Source: MFD01275-c22 sp963705885 | GTDB lineage: Bacteria > Actinomycetota > Actinomycetes > JACCUZ01 | Direction: 5' to 3' | DNA: 64,000 bases | NCBI GenBank assembly: GCA_963705885.1 | Contig: OY970120.1 | Coordinates: 2,790,001-2,854,000, forward strand | Shown here: positions 28,091 through 35,935 of the stretch, in pieces | Numbering within the stretch: position 1 is the stretch's first letter | Layout: the number at the start of each line of letters is the position of its first letter | Program-made: the position numbers and the translations under genes | The notes under the pieces: generated by a model | Seen by the model: only the letters and a program-made list of their open reading frames with translations | Database searches by the model: none | Told to the model about the DNA's origin: nothing

Positions 28091-29496
28091 GCACCCTGCT
28101 GACCCAGGCACCCCGCGTCGTCGCGGTGGGGGCGCAGATGTTCTCCGACGCGCTCGTGGGGCAGGCGGTGCCGGTGCAGCAGGTCGACTGGCGCCCGCCG
28201 CTGGGCGGCGCCGGCACGGAACGCGACCTCGCGCGGGTGCTGGCCGACCCGCGGCTCGAGCCGGCGAACGAGACGGCGGTGGGCCGCCTGCTCGCCGCGG
28301 GCGCCGAGCTCGTGGACGTACGCCCCGCGTCGGAGGCGATGTCCCTGGAGGCGGGGTCCTTCCTGCACGCGGGCCCTCCCGTCGACTGGGAGCGGGCGTC
28401 GGGCCCGATGCGCGGTGCGCTCATCGGGGCGATGCTCTTCGAGGGGCTCGCCGACTCGCCCGAGGCCGCCGAGACGGCGCTCGCGGCCGGCGACGGGCTG
28501 TCCTGGGAGCCCTGCCACCACCACCGGGCGGTCGGCCCGATGGCCGGCGTCGTGAGCCCGTCGATGTGGATGTTCGAGCTGCGCGACCCCGTGCACGGCG
28601 GCTCGGCCTGGTGCAGCCTCAACGAGGGGCTGGGCAAGGTGCTGCGCTACGGCGCGTACGGCCCCGAGGTCGTCGAGCGGCTGCGGTGGATGTCGGCGGT
28701 GCTCGGGCCGCTCCTGCAGACCGCGGTGCGCGCCACCGGACCCGTGGACGTGAAGGCCATCGCCACCCAGATGCTGCAGATGGGCGACGAGGGCCACAAC
28801 CGCAACCGGGCCGGCACGCTGATGCTGATGCGCGAGCTGCTCCCGGCGCTCATCGACTCGGGAGCGCCGACCAAGGACGTGGCGGAGGCCGTGCGCTTCG
28901 TCGGCGGCAACGACCACTTCTTCCTCAACCTGGTCATGCCGGCCTGCAAGCTGGCCGGCGACGCCGCGCGCGACGTGCCCGGCTCGTCGCTGGTCGTCGC
29001 GATGGCGCGCAACGGCACCGACTTCGGCATCCAGGTGTCGGGCACCGGCGACCGCTGGTTCACCGGCCCGGCGAACACCCCCGACGGGCTGTACCTCGGC
29101 GCGTTCGGCCCCGAGGACGCCAACCCCGACATCGGGGACTCGGCGATCGCGGAGACCGGTGGCATCGGCGGCTTCGCGATGGCGGCCGCCCCGGCCATCG
29201 TGCGCTTCGTCGGCGGGGAGGTGGCCGACGCGATCGAGGCGACCCAGCTGATGTACGAGATCACGCTGGCCGAGAACCCGACCTACCAGATCCCGGTGCT
29301 CGGGTTCCGCGGGTCGCCGACCGGCATCGACGTCACGCTGGTGACGCGCACCGGGATCCTGCCGCACATCAACACCGGCATGGCCGGGCGCGTGGCCGGG
29401 ACCGGCCAGGTCGGGGCCGGTCTGGTCAACCCCCCTGCGTCCATCTTCCCGGAGGCCGTCGCCGCGCTGGCCGAGGCGGCCCCTCCCCTGGCCTGA
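28087..29496 (+). CDS. allG: DUF1116 protein, AllG-type oxamate carbamoyltransferase component
   Basis: The 469-residue protein is a DUF1116 member (E. coli AllG, formerly YlbE). Family blocks seen are EPCHHHRAVGPMAGV at 141-155, QMGDEGHNRNRAG at 231-243, VGGNDHFFLN, and the final GILPHINTGMAGR. The histidine-rich first block and the D/H/N block probably form the active site. It completes the allH-fdrA-allG set as last gene. The carbamate kinase that follows in E. coli is absent from this window. Confidence 0.9.
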   Translation: MSTLLTQAPRVVAVGAQMFSDALVGQAVPVQQVDWRPPLGGAGTERDLARVLADPRLEPANETAVGRLLAAGAELVDVRPASEAMSLEAGSFLHAGPPVDWERASGPMRGALIGAMLFEGLADSPEAAETALAAGDGLSWEPCHHHRAVGPMAGVVSPSMWMFELRDPVHGGSAWCSLNEGLGKVLRYGAYGPEVVERLRWMSAVLGPLLQTAVRATGPVDVKAIATQMLQMGDEGHNRNRAGTLMLMRELLPALIDSGAPTKDVAEAVRFVGGNDHFFLNLVMPACKLAGDAARDVPGSSLVVAMARNGTDFGIQVSGTGDRWFTGPANTPDGLYLGAFGPEDANPDIGDSAIAETGGIGGFAMAAAPAIVRFVGGEVADAIEATQLMYEITLAENPTYQIPVLGFRGSPTGIDVTLVTRTGILPHINTGMAGRVAGTGQVGAGLVNPPASIFPEAVAALAEAAPPLA

Positions 29497-29532
29497 CGCA
29501 GAACTGTCGGTCGTCGCGGGCACACTCTGGTC

Positions 29533-29973
29533 GTGAGCAGCTGGTCGGAGTTCGAGGCCGAGGCGCCTGACCTGGCGGCCGAGGTCAGGAAGGGCTTCGC
29601 CGTGCGCAAGCACGCCACGATCGCGACGCTGCGTGCCGACGGGTCGCCACGCATCAGTGGCTCGGAGGTCGCGTTCACCGACGGGCAGCTCGTGCTCGGC
29701 AGCATGCCCGGCTCACTGAAGGCGCGGGACCTCCGGCGCGACCCGCGGGTCGCGGTGCACTCGCCGACGGTCGACCCGCCCGACGAGGCCCCCGGCGACT
29801 GGGCGGGCGAGGCGAAGGTCGCCGGGCGCGCCGTCGAGGTGGGTGCGGGCGCAGGGTCGCACACCTTTCACGTCGACGTCACCGAGGTCGTGCACACGCG
29901 GGTCGCGGGCGACCGGCTGGTCATCGAGTCGTGGCACCCCGGCCGGGGGCTGGAGCGCCGCACCCGCGCGTGA
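29533..29973 (+). CDS. pyridoxamine 5'-phosphate oxidase family protein (flavin/F420 split barrel)
   Basis: A 146-residue split-barrel protein with the usual opening AVRKHATIATLRADGSPRIS and the strand LVLGSMPGSLKARDLRRDPRVAV. This family includes FMN- and F420-binding oxidoreductases and is very common in actinobacteria. The GTG at 29533 is the first plausible start, 36 bp after allG, so co-transcription is possible but no functional link is evident. Confidence 0.8.
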   Translation: MSSWSEFEAEAPDLAAEVRKGFAVRKHATIATLRADGSPRISGSEVAFTDGQLVLGSMPGSLKARDLRRDPRVAVHSPTVDPPDEAPGDWAGEAKVAGRAVEVGAGAGSHTFHVDVTEVVHTRVAGDRLVIESWHPGRGLERRTRA

Positions 29974-29998
29974 CCCGGCGTCGCCGAACGTCCGACGT

Positions 29999-30036
29999 CA
30001 GAAGGCCAGAAGGCCAGAAGGCAGAAGGTCAGAAGG
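29999..30036. repeat. short tandem repeat CAGAAGGC, about five units
   Basis: Units of CAGAAGGC or close variants run from 29999 to 30036, in the gap between the convergent oxidase-family and phosphatase genes. The repeat enters the last codons of the phosphatase gene (stop at 30029). It probably arose by slippage; no role is evident. Confidence 0.6.
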
Positions 30037-30670
30037 TGACGACGACGACGGTCACGTTGTCGACCCCGCCGTTGTCGAGGGCGGTCTGCACCAGGGCGTC
30101 GCAGGCCTCCTGCGCAGCGCCCTCGCCGAGGAGCACGGCGATCACGTCGTCCTCGACCATGTTGGTCAGGCCGTCCGTGCACAGCAGCAGCCTCGCCCCC
30201 GGCGCACATGCCACCTCGGCCGCGTCGGCGTCGACGTCCCGGTCGAGACCGAGCGCCTGCGTGAGGTAGCCGTGCATGCCGTGGTCGCGGGTGACCGGGG
30301 ACAGGCGGCCGTCCGGGTGCAGCAGGTAGGCCCTGCTGTCGCCGACGTGCACCACCCGGGCACGGCCCTCGGCCACCGCCGCCAGGACCACCGTGGTGCC
30401 CATGCCGGTGCGCCCCGGCTCCGCGTCGGCGGCGGCGAGCACGGCCGCGTGGGCGGCCGCGACCGCCGCCCGGAGGTCCTGCTCGGTCGAGTCGGCCGAC
30501 AGCGGTGCGTCGTCGATGCTGCGGACCGCCGTCAGGCTCGCCACGTCACCCGCCGGGTGACCCCCCAGCCCGTCGGCGACGGCCAGGACGCCGCGCTCGG
30601 GACGCGCCAGGAGGGCGTCCTCGTTGCGCTGCCGGACGTGGCCGACCTCCGTGCGGTACGCGACGTTCAT
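30029..30670 (-). CDS. PP2C-family Ser/Thr protein phosphatase
   Basis: A 213-residue stand-alone PP2C phosphatase catalytic domain. Metal-binding motifs are present: RNED at 15-18, ADGLGGH at 32-38, HVGDSRAYLL, CTDGLTN and GVDNVTVVVV at the end. It removes phosphate from Ser/Thr residues using two metal ions. Unlike PstP it has no transmembrane or extracellular part, and no kinase gene is nearby. The ATG at 30670 agrees with the family start. Confidence 0.92.
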   Translation of the reverse strand: MNVAYRTEVGHVRQRNEDALLARPERGVLAVADGLGGHPAGDVASLTAVRSIDDAPLSADSTEQDLRAAVAAAHAAVLAAADAEPGRTGMGTTVVLAAVAEGRARVVHVGDSRAYLLHPDGRLSPVTRDHGMHGYLTQALGLDRDVDADAAEVACAPGARLLLCTDGLTNMVEDDVIAVLLGEGAAQEACDALVQTALDNGGVDNVTVVVVTF

Positions 30671-30764
30671 CCGGACACCGTATGCAGCAGCCGGGCGCTG
30701 GCGGTGCTGCCACGTCGGACACGCCGGTGCCGGCCGTCTCCGCGCCTGAGAGCATGCGGGCACG

Positions 30765-32015
30765 ATGTCCCATACGTCCCGCCCGGCCGGCGCTCCCGGC
30801 CCGACCGTGGAACGCGGGCTCGATGCGTCGCCGGCCGTCCCGCTGCGGCTGCTCGCGGTGGCGATCTTCCTCGTGGCGCTGAACCTGCGGGCCGCGCTCG
30901 CCTCGCTGCCGCCGCTGGTGCGCACCATCCAGAGCGACCTCGACCTCAGCGCCGCCGCGGCCGGCCTGCTGACGACCCTGCCCGTGCTGTGCATGGGCCT
31001 GTTCGCCCCGCTCGCCCAGCGGCTGGCCCACCGGGTGGGCCGGGAGGCGACGGTCGCCTGGGCGCTCGTCGCGCTGCTGGCGGGGCTGCTGCTCCGGCTG
31101 GCGGGCGAGGTCCTGCCCGCCCTGCTGGCCAGCACGGTGCTGGTCGGCATCGGGATCGCCCTGTCCGGCACCGTCCTGCCCGGCATCGTGAAGGAGCACT
31201 TCCGCCGCCGGTCGGGCGCGATGACCGGGGTCTACCTGCTCGCGATGATGGTCGGCGCGACGGCCGCGGCCGCCCTCTCGGTGCCGCTCGCCGACGCGAC
31301 CGGCTCGTGGCGGCTCTCGCTGGCGGCCTGGGCCCTCGTCGCGTTGGTCGGGCTCGTGACCTGGCTGCCCGTCGTGCGCGCTGTGAACGACCACGACGAA
31401 CCGCCCGAACCGCCCGGCACCGGCCCGCTGCCGTGGCGCAGCCCGACGGCCCGGCTCCTGGCGGCGTACCTGGCACTGCAGTCCTTCGGCTTCTACAGCC
31501 AGCTCGCCTGGATCTCCCCGTCGTACGAGGCGCGCGGCTGGTCGGCGGCGGACGCCGGCCTGCTGCTGGCCCTGTGGAGCATCGTGCAGCTGGTCACCGG
31601 GGTCGGCGGGCCGGCGCTGGCGGACCGCGTGCGCGACCGCCGCCCCCTCGTGGGCGGCGCTCTCGTCCTGACCCTCGCCGGTCTCACCGGCGTCGTGACG
31701 GCGCCGGCCGCGGCCCCGGTGCTCTGGGTGTCGCTGATGGGGCTCGGTCAGGGGGCCGGGTTCGCGCTCGGCCTGGTCAAGCTCGTCGACTATGCCCCGA
31801 CCCCGGCGGCGTCGGCCAGGCTGTCCGCCCTGGTGTTCCTGTTCTCGTACTCGCTGGCCTCGCTCGGGCCGCTGGCGTTCGGCGCGGTGCGCGACGTCAC
31901 CGACAGCTTCCGAGGGGCGTACGTGCTGCTCCTCGGGCTCGCGCTCGTCCAGCTCTCGCTGGTGCCGCGGCTGCGCCCCGGGCGGCTGACCGAGACCGAG
32001 GCGGGCGGCGGGTAG
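30765..32015 (+). CDS. MFS transporter, CynX/NimT-like
   Basis: A 416-residue major facilitator with 12 predicted membrane segments from about residue 28. NLRAALASLPPLVRTIQSDL is typical of the CynX/NimT (cyanate or 2-nitroimidazole type) subfamily, as is GAMTGVYLLAMMVGATAAAALSVPL. Substrates of most members are unknown. It is divergent from the phosphatase gene with about 94 bp between starts and is followed by an unrelated VOC gene. Confidence 0.85.
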   Translation: MSHTSRPAGAPGPTVERGLDASPAVPLRLLAVAIFLVALNLRAALASLPPLVRTIQSDLDLSAAAAGLLTTLPVLCMGLFAPLAQRLAHRVGREATVAWALVALLAGLLLRLAGEVLPALLASTVLVGIGIALSGTVLPGIVKEHFRRRSGAMTGVYLLAMMVGATAAAALSVPLADATGSWRLSLAAWALVALVGLVTWLPVVRAVNDHDEPPEPPGTGPLPWRSPTARLLAAYLALQSFGFYSQLAWISPSYEARGWSAADAGLLLALWSIVQLVTGVGGPALADRVRDRRPLVGGALVLTLAGLTGVVTAPAAAPVLWVSLMGLGQGAGFALGLVKLVDYAPTPAASARLSALVFLFSYSLASLGPLAFGAVRDVTDSFRGAYVLLLGLALVQLSLVPRLRPGRLTETEAGGG

Positions 32016-32046
32016 ACCTGTCAGCCGTCCGGGGCACGATGGCACC

Positions 32047-32496
32047 ATGACGCACGTCCTCAACGTCCAGGTCACCGTCGACTCCGACGACCCGCACGGC
32101 CAGGCCCGGTTCTGGGCCTCGGCACTGGGCTGGGTGGTCGAACGGCACACCGCCATGATCAGCGAGCTGCTCGAGCGCGGGGTCGCGACCCTCGACGACG
32201 TCGTCGAGGTCGACGGCGAGCTGGCCTGGCGCGACGCGGAGGCGATCAGGCACCCCGAGCACGACAGCATCCGGGAGCTCGGCGGCGCCGCGCGGCTGCT
32301 GTTCCAGCGGGTCGCGGAGCCCAAGACGGTGAAGAACCGGATGCACCTCGACGTCAACGTCGGGCGAGAACGCGTCGCCGCGGAGGTCGCGAGGCTCACC
32401 GGGCTGGGGGCCCGTGAGCTGTGGAAGGTCGACCAGCCGGGCGCGTTCCACACCACGATGGCCGACCCCGAGGGCAACGAGTTCTGCGTGCAGTGA
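32047..32496 (+). CDS. VOC family (glyoxalase-like) protein
   Basis: A 149-residue protein with two vicinal-oxygen-chelate modules: VQVTVDSDDPHGQARFWASALGW near the start and MHLDVNVGRERVAAEVARLTGLGA later, ending in TMADPEGNEFCVQ. This is the actinobacterial glyoxalase-like subgroup, mostly uncharacterised. The ATG is the only sensible start. Its stop is 3 bp from the convergent nucleotidyltransferase. Confidence 0.85.
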   Translation: MTHVLNVQVTVDSDDPHGQARFWASALGWVVERHTAMISELLERGVATLDDVVEVDGELAWRDAEAIRHPEHDSIRELGGAARLLFQRVAEPKTVKNRMHLDVNVGRERVAAEVARLTGLGARELWKVDQPGAFHTTMADPEGNEFCVQ

Positions 32497-32499
32497 CCG

Positions 32500-33057
32500 T
32501 CAGGGCGAGACGCGGGCCAGGTCCTCGGGGGTGTCCAGGTCGTCGGGGAAGCCCACGTCACCGCACTCGACGTGCCGGACGAGCTCGGGGTGCCGGGAGA
32601 GGAACGCGCGAGCGCCGACGTCGCCGACGGCGAGGTCCGTCACCCCGGCCCAGTGCTCGCGCGCGATGAGAGCCGGGTTGCCCTGCACCCCGCCGTAGGT
32701 CGCGACCGCCACCCGGGCGCCTGCCCGGAAGGCGTCCATCACCCGGCGGACCACCTCGCCGCCCACCCCCGGCGTGTCGACCAGCATGACGAGCACGGCG
32801 TCATCGGGCACCACGTCGAGGCCGCACCGCAGGGAGCTCCCCAGCCCGGAGGCCCAGTCGGGGTTGTCGAGCACCCGGGCGCCGGGGACGTCGAGGTCGA
32901 CCGCGCCCTGCACGACGTACACGGAGTCGACGCCACCCTCGCGCAGCGCGCGCACGGCGCGGTCGACGAGCCGCTCCCCGGCCACGCGGGCGAGCGCCTT
33001 GGGGCCCCCGAAGCGGCGTCCCTCTCCGGCGGCCAGCACCAGACCGGCGACGGTCAT
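32500..33057 (-). CDS. MocA-like molybdenum cofactor nucleotidyltransferase
   Basis: A 185-residue NTP transferase with the signature LVLAAGEGRRFGGPK at 6-20 and LVDTPGVGGEVVRRV, in which the usual PLVD aspartate pair appears as V-D-T-P. The MobA/MocA group attaches CMP or GMP to molybdopterin. MocA makes the cytosine form required by the xanthine dehydrogenase/CO dehydrogenase family, so it fits as maturation factor of the hydroxylase at 20.2-24.0 kb. It lies 85 bp downstream of XdhC on the same strand. The ATG at 33057 matches the family start. Confidence 0.85.
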   Translation of the reverse strand: MTVAGLVLAAGEGRRFGGPKALARVAGERLVDRAVRALREGGVDSVYVVQGAVDLDVPGARVLDNPDWASGLGSSLRCGLDVVPDDAVLVMLVDTPGVGGEVVRRVMDAFRAGARVAVATYGGVQGNPALIAREHWAGVTDLAVGDVGARAFLSRHPELVRHVECGDVGFPDDLDTPEDLARVSP

Positions 33058-33064
33058 GCCCGCA

Positions 33065-33089
33065 ACCACACGTGCATGATCACCGCGGG
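33065..33089. repeat. dispersed 25-bp repeat, copy 2
   Basis: Identical over 25 bases to the copy at 33128-33152 and one mismatch from that at 8679-8703. It contains two overlapping-scale palindromes, CACGTG and TGATCA. It lies just upstream of the MocA-like start codon (33057, minus strand). Confidence 0.75.
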
Positions 33090-33127
33090 TGGGGCGGGGC
33101 GCTGACCTGCGCCGATCGCGTCGCGCA

Positions 33128-33152
33128 ACCACACGTGCATGATCACCGCGGG
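33128..33152. repeat. dispersed 25-bp repeat, copy 3
   Basis: Same 25 bases as at 33065-33089, 63 bp apart in the same orientation. The TGATCA core supplies the stop codon of the XdhC gene on the minus strand (33143-33145). Copy 1 does the same for a gene on the plus strand. Confidence 0.75.
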
Positions 33153-34258
33153 ACGGGGGGTGCGTGCTGGTGGATCGCGCCGTCGGTGTCGGTGAGGCGA
33201 CGACCGGTGCCGCCCCAGCGGGCTGCGACGATCTCGGCCGCGATCGACACGGCGGTCTCCTCGGGGGTGCGCGCCCCGATGTCGAGACCGATCGGCGAGG
33301 CCAGGCGGGCCAGGGCCTGCTCGGACACGCCTTCCTCCCGGAGGCGGGCGAGCCGGTCGTCGTGCGTGCGCCGGCTCCCCATGGCCCCGATGTAGGCCGC
33401 GTCGGTCCCCAGGGCCACCTCGAGCAGCGGGACGTCGAACTTCGGGTCGTGGGTGAGCACGCAGATGACGGTGCGCGCGTCGACCGCGGTCGCGGCGAGG
33501 TATCGGTGCGGCCACTCGACGACGACCTCGTCGGCCTCGGGGAAGCGCCTGGGGGTCGCGAAGACTCCCCGGGCGTCGCAGACCGTCACCCGGTAGCCGA
33601 GGAACTTGCCCACCCGCGCCACCGCCGCCGCGAAGTCGATGGCGCCGAAGACCAGCATCCGCGGGGGCGGGGCGAAGGACTGGACGAACACGCTGAGCTC
33701 GTCCTGGCGCCGCTCGCCGTCGGGTCCGACGTGGTGCACGCCGGTCGCGCCGTGGTCGAGCATGCCGCGGACGTCGTCGGCGACGGCCTGGTCCAGCCGG
33801 GGCGAGCCGAGGCTGCCGGCGACGCGGTCCTGCCAGACCGCCAGGTGGGCGCCGACGTCCCCCGGCCCGTCGACGACCGTGGCCACCGCGACCGGCTCGT
33901 GGTCGCGGACCGACGCGAGCACCTCCGCCAGCGCGGGGTAGGTCTCGTGGTCGACCGGCTCGACGAACACGTCGATGATGCCGCCGCAGGTGAGCCCGAC
34001 GGCGAAGGCGTCGTCGTCGCTGACGCCGTAGCGCTGCAGGACGGGCTCGCCCGTGGCCATGACCTCCTGGGCCAGCTCGTAGACCGCGCCCTCGACGCAC
34101 CCGCCCGAGACGCTGCCGGTCGGCTCGCCGCTCGTCGACACGACCATCGCCGCCCCCGGCTGGCGCGGGGCGCTGTTCCACGTGCCCACGACCGTCGCGA
34201 GCGCGAACCGCTCGCCGCCCTCCAGCAGTTGCCCGACCTCGGGCGCGACGTCATGCAC
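33143..34258 (-). CDS. XdhC/CoxI family molybdoenzyme maturation protein
   Basis: The 371-residue protein has the XdhC/CoxI N-terminal domain (ALATVVGTWNSAPRQPGAAMVV, then GSVSGGCVEGAVYE and LTCGGIIDVFVEP). It also has the C-terminal XdhC Rossmann domain (MLVFGAIDFAAAVARVGKFLGYRV, LTHDPKFDVPLLE, YIGAMGSRRTHDDR and IGLDIGARTPEETAVSIAAEI). XdhC proteins bind the molybdenum cofactor and insert its sulfido form into xanthine dehydrogenase-type enzymes. The GTG at 34258 overlaps the end of the VWA gene by 8 bases. Confidence 0.92.
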   Translation of the reverse strand: MHDVAPEVGQLLEGGERFALATVVGTWNSAPRQPGAAMVVSTSGEPTGSVSGGCVEGAVYELAQEVMATGEPVLQRYGVSDDDAFAVGLTCGGIIDVFVEPVDHETYPALAEVLASVRDHEPVAVATVVDGPGDVGAHLAVWQDRVAGSLGSPRLDQAVADDVRGMLDHGATGVHHVGPDGERRQDELSVFVQSFAPPPRMLVFGAIDFAAAVARVGKFLGYRVTVCDARGVFATPRRFPEADEVVVEWPHRYLAATAVDARTVICVLTHDPKFDVPLLEVALGTDAAYIGAMGSRRTHDDRLARLREEGVSEQALARLASPIGLDIGARTPEETAVSIAAEIVAARWGGTGRRLTDTDGAIHQHAPPVPR

Positions 34259-35405
34259 CGGTGGACACCGTCCTCTCGACCGGGTCGCGCAGGCTCCCGG
34301 ACATCACGCCCGCGAGTCGTTCCAGCGCCGCCACCGAGTGCCCGTCGACGAAGTCGTCGACGTACGGCAGCGCTGCCAGCATCCCACCGGTCATGGGCAC
34401 GTAGCCCGGCTTGCCCCGGTGCGGGTTGGCCCAGACCACCCGGTGCGCCAGCCGGGACAGCCGGTGCATCTGCTCCCCGAGCAGCCGGGCGTCCCCGCGC
34501 TCCCACCCGTCGGAGGCCACCACCACGACCGCGCCGCGGGCGAGCCCCCGCTGCCCCCAGCGGTCGAGGAACGCCTTCATCAGCTCGCCCAGCCGGGTGC
34601 CCCCGCTCCAGTCGGGCACGGCTCCGGACACGGCGAGCAGGGCGGCCGACGGGTCGCGGCCGCGCATCTCGCGGGTGACCCGGGTCAGGCGCGTCCCGAC
34701 CGTGAACACCTCGGTGCCCGGCCGACGACGAGCCGCGGCGTGGGCGAGGCGCAGGAACGGGTCGGCGTAGGGCTGCATCGACCCGCTCACGTCGACGACC
34801 AGCACCAGCCGCCGGGGCCGCACCCGGCGGGCGCGTCGCTGCAGGCGCACCGGCTCGCCGCCGTGGCGCAGCATCGCCCGGACGGTGCGCCGCGCATCCA
34901 CCGTGCCCCGGTGCGCGCGCCGGTGTCGCCGCGACAGGCGGGTCTCGCCGACGGGGTCGATCGCCTCGATCAGCCGCCGGACCGTGTCCCGCTCGGCGGC
35001 CGTCAGGGCGGCGAGGTCGCGGTGCCGGAGGATCTCCAGCTCGCTCGCGGTGGACGCGGGCACCTCGTCCGGCTCGTGGTCGGCGTCGTCCACGTGGTCG
35101 CTCCCCGGGACGGCTACGGGGCGAACCACCTCGACCGGCGGGACGCGGCGCAGGGGCGGTGCGACCTCTCCCGAGAAGTACGCCGCGAAGGCCCTGTCGT
35201 AGCGCGCGAGGTCGTCGGGCCCGGAGCACAACGTGAGCCGCCCGGCCCAGTAGAGGTCCCGGCGCACGGCCGGGTCGAGTGCGGCGGCCGCCACCACGGT
35301 CTGATGGACCCGCTCAGGTGACGCGTCGACGCCCGCGGCGCGCAGCGTCCTCGCGAACCCGACCAGGACCGGCGTCGCGTCGCGGTCGGGCGGAACGGTC
35401 CTCAC
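34251..35405 (-). CDS. CoxE-like VWA domain protein
   Basis: A 384-residue protein of the CoxE type. The C-terminal half is a von Willebrand A domain with the MIDAS motif DVSGSM at 205-210, WSGGTRLGELMKAFLD and VVVASDGWERGD. In the CO dehydrogenase system CoxE acts with the CoxD ATPase in building the active-site metal cluster. A MoxR/CoxD gene lies upstream, separated by an opposite-strand gene. The GTG at 35405 is preferred because the longer frame crosses the promoter region of that gene. Confidence 0.88.
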   Translation of the reverse strand: MRTVPPDRDATPVLVGFARTLRAAGVDASPERVHQTVVAAAALDPAVRRDLYWAGRLTLCSGPDDLARYDRAFAAYFSGEVAPPLRRVPPVEVVRPVAVPGSDHVDDADHEPDEVPASTASELEILRHRDLAALTAAERDTVRRLIEAIDPVGETRLSRRHRRAHRGTVDARRTVRAMLRHGGEPVRLQRRARRVRPRRLVLVVDVSGSMQPYADPFLRLAHAAARRRPGTEVFTVGTRLTRVTREMRGRDPSAALLAVSGAVPDWSGGTRLGELMKAFLDRWGQRGLARGAVVVVASDGWERGDARLLGEQMHRLSRLAHRVVWANPHRGKPGYVPMTGGMLAALPYVDDFVDGHSVAALERLAGVMSGSLRDPVERTVSTGA

Positions 35406-35471
35406 TGCGCCACCGTACGGCGTCGGCCGGGCTGGGACCGGCCCGCGCGGCGAGGTGGTCCGGTTCGTCCG

Positions 35472-35500
35472 TTGACAGCCTCGCCGCGCCGTCACACGGT
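35472..35500 (+). promoter_or_regulatory. candidate promoter for the NTF2-like gene
   Basis: TTGACA at 35472-35477 is a consensus -35 box. Seventeen bases later CACGGT (35495-35500) is a weak -10. The element is 30 bp upstream of the ATG at 35530, which has a GAGGAG-like ribosome site at 35519-35524. Confidence 0.4.
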
Positions 35501-35529
35501 GAGAGGCGCCCCCACCCAGAGGAGTTCCC

Positions 35530-35916
35530 ATGGCGCACCCGAACGCGGACGTCTACCGACGCTTGTACGACTGCTTCACCAAGCAGGACCTCGAGGCCGC
35601 CCGGGAGCTGGTCTCTCCCGATGTGCGGTGGCACGAGGCCGGCAGCGCGGAGACGATCACCGGCCACGACGCGCTGCTCGCCCGCTTCACGGCCGCGGGC
35701 GACCTGGCCCCCGACGTCGACGTCCATGACGTCCTCGCCAACGACGACCACACCATCGCGCTCGTCACGGCCCACATGCGCAAGAGCAACGGCGACGACG
35801 TCACCTACCGCGCGGTCGAGGTCGTGCACATCGACGGCGGCAAGGTCACCGAGCGCTGGTCGTTCATGGACGCCGCCCCACCCGAGGTCCAGGAGTTCTT
35901 CGCCGATCTCGGGTGA
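35530..35916 (+). CDS. SnoaL-like/ketosteroid isomerase-related protein
   Basis: A 128-residue NTF2-fold protein: VYRRLYDCFTKQDLEAARELVSPDVRWHEAG, then the ITGHDALLARF helix and VEVVHIDGGKVTERWSF strand pair. Such proteins are isomerases, cyclases or ligand binders; nothing identifies a substrate here. It sits on the plus strand between the leftward CoxD-like and CoxE-like genes, splitting a module that is normally contiguous. Confidence 0.82.
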   Translation: MAHPNADVYRRLYDCFTKQDLEAARELVSPDVRWHEAGSAETITGHDALLARFTAAGDLAPDVDVHDVLANDDHTIALVTAHMRKSNGDDVTYRAVEVVHIDGGKVTERWSFMDAAPPEVQEFFADLG

Positions 35917-35935
35917 CGCTCGGCCGAGGCTGACC

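Noticed and set aside
33065..33152. Two 25-bp copies as ends of a transposable element
   Set aside because: They are direct, not inverted, 63 bp apart, and no transposase lies between; the third copy is single.
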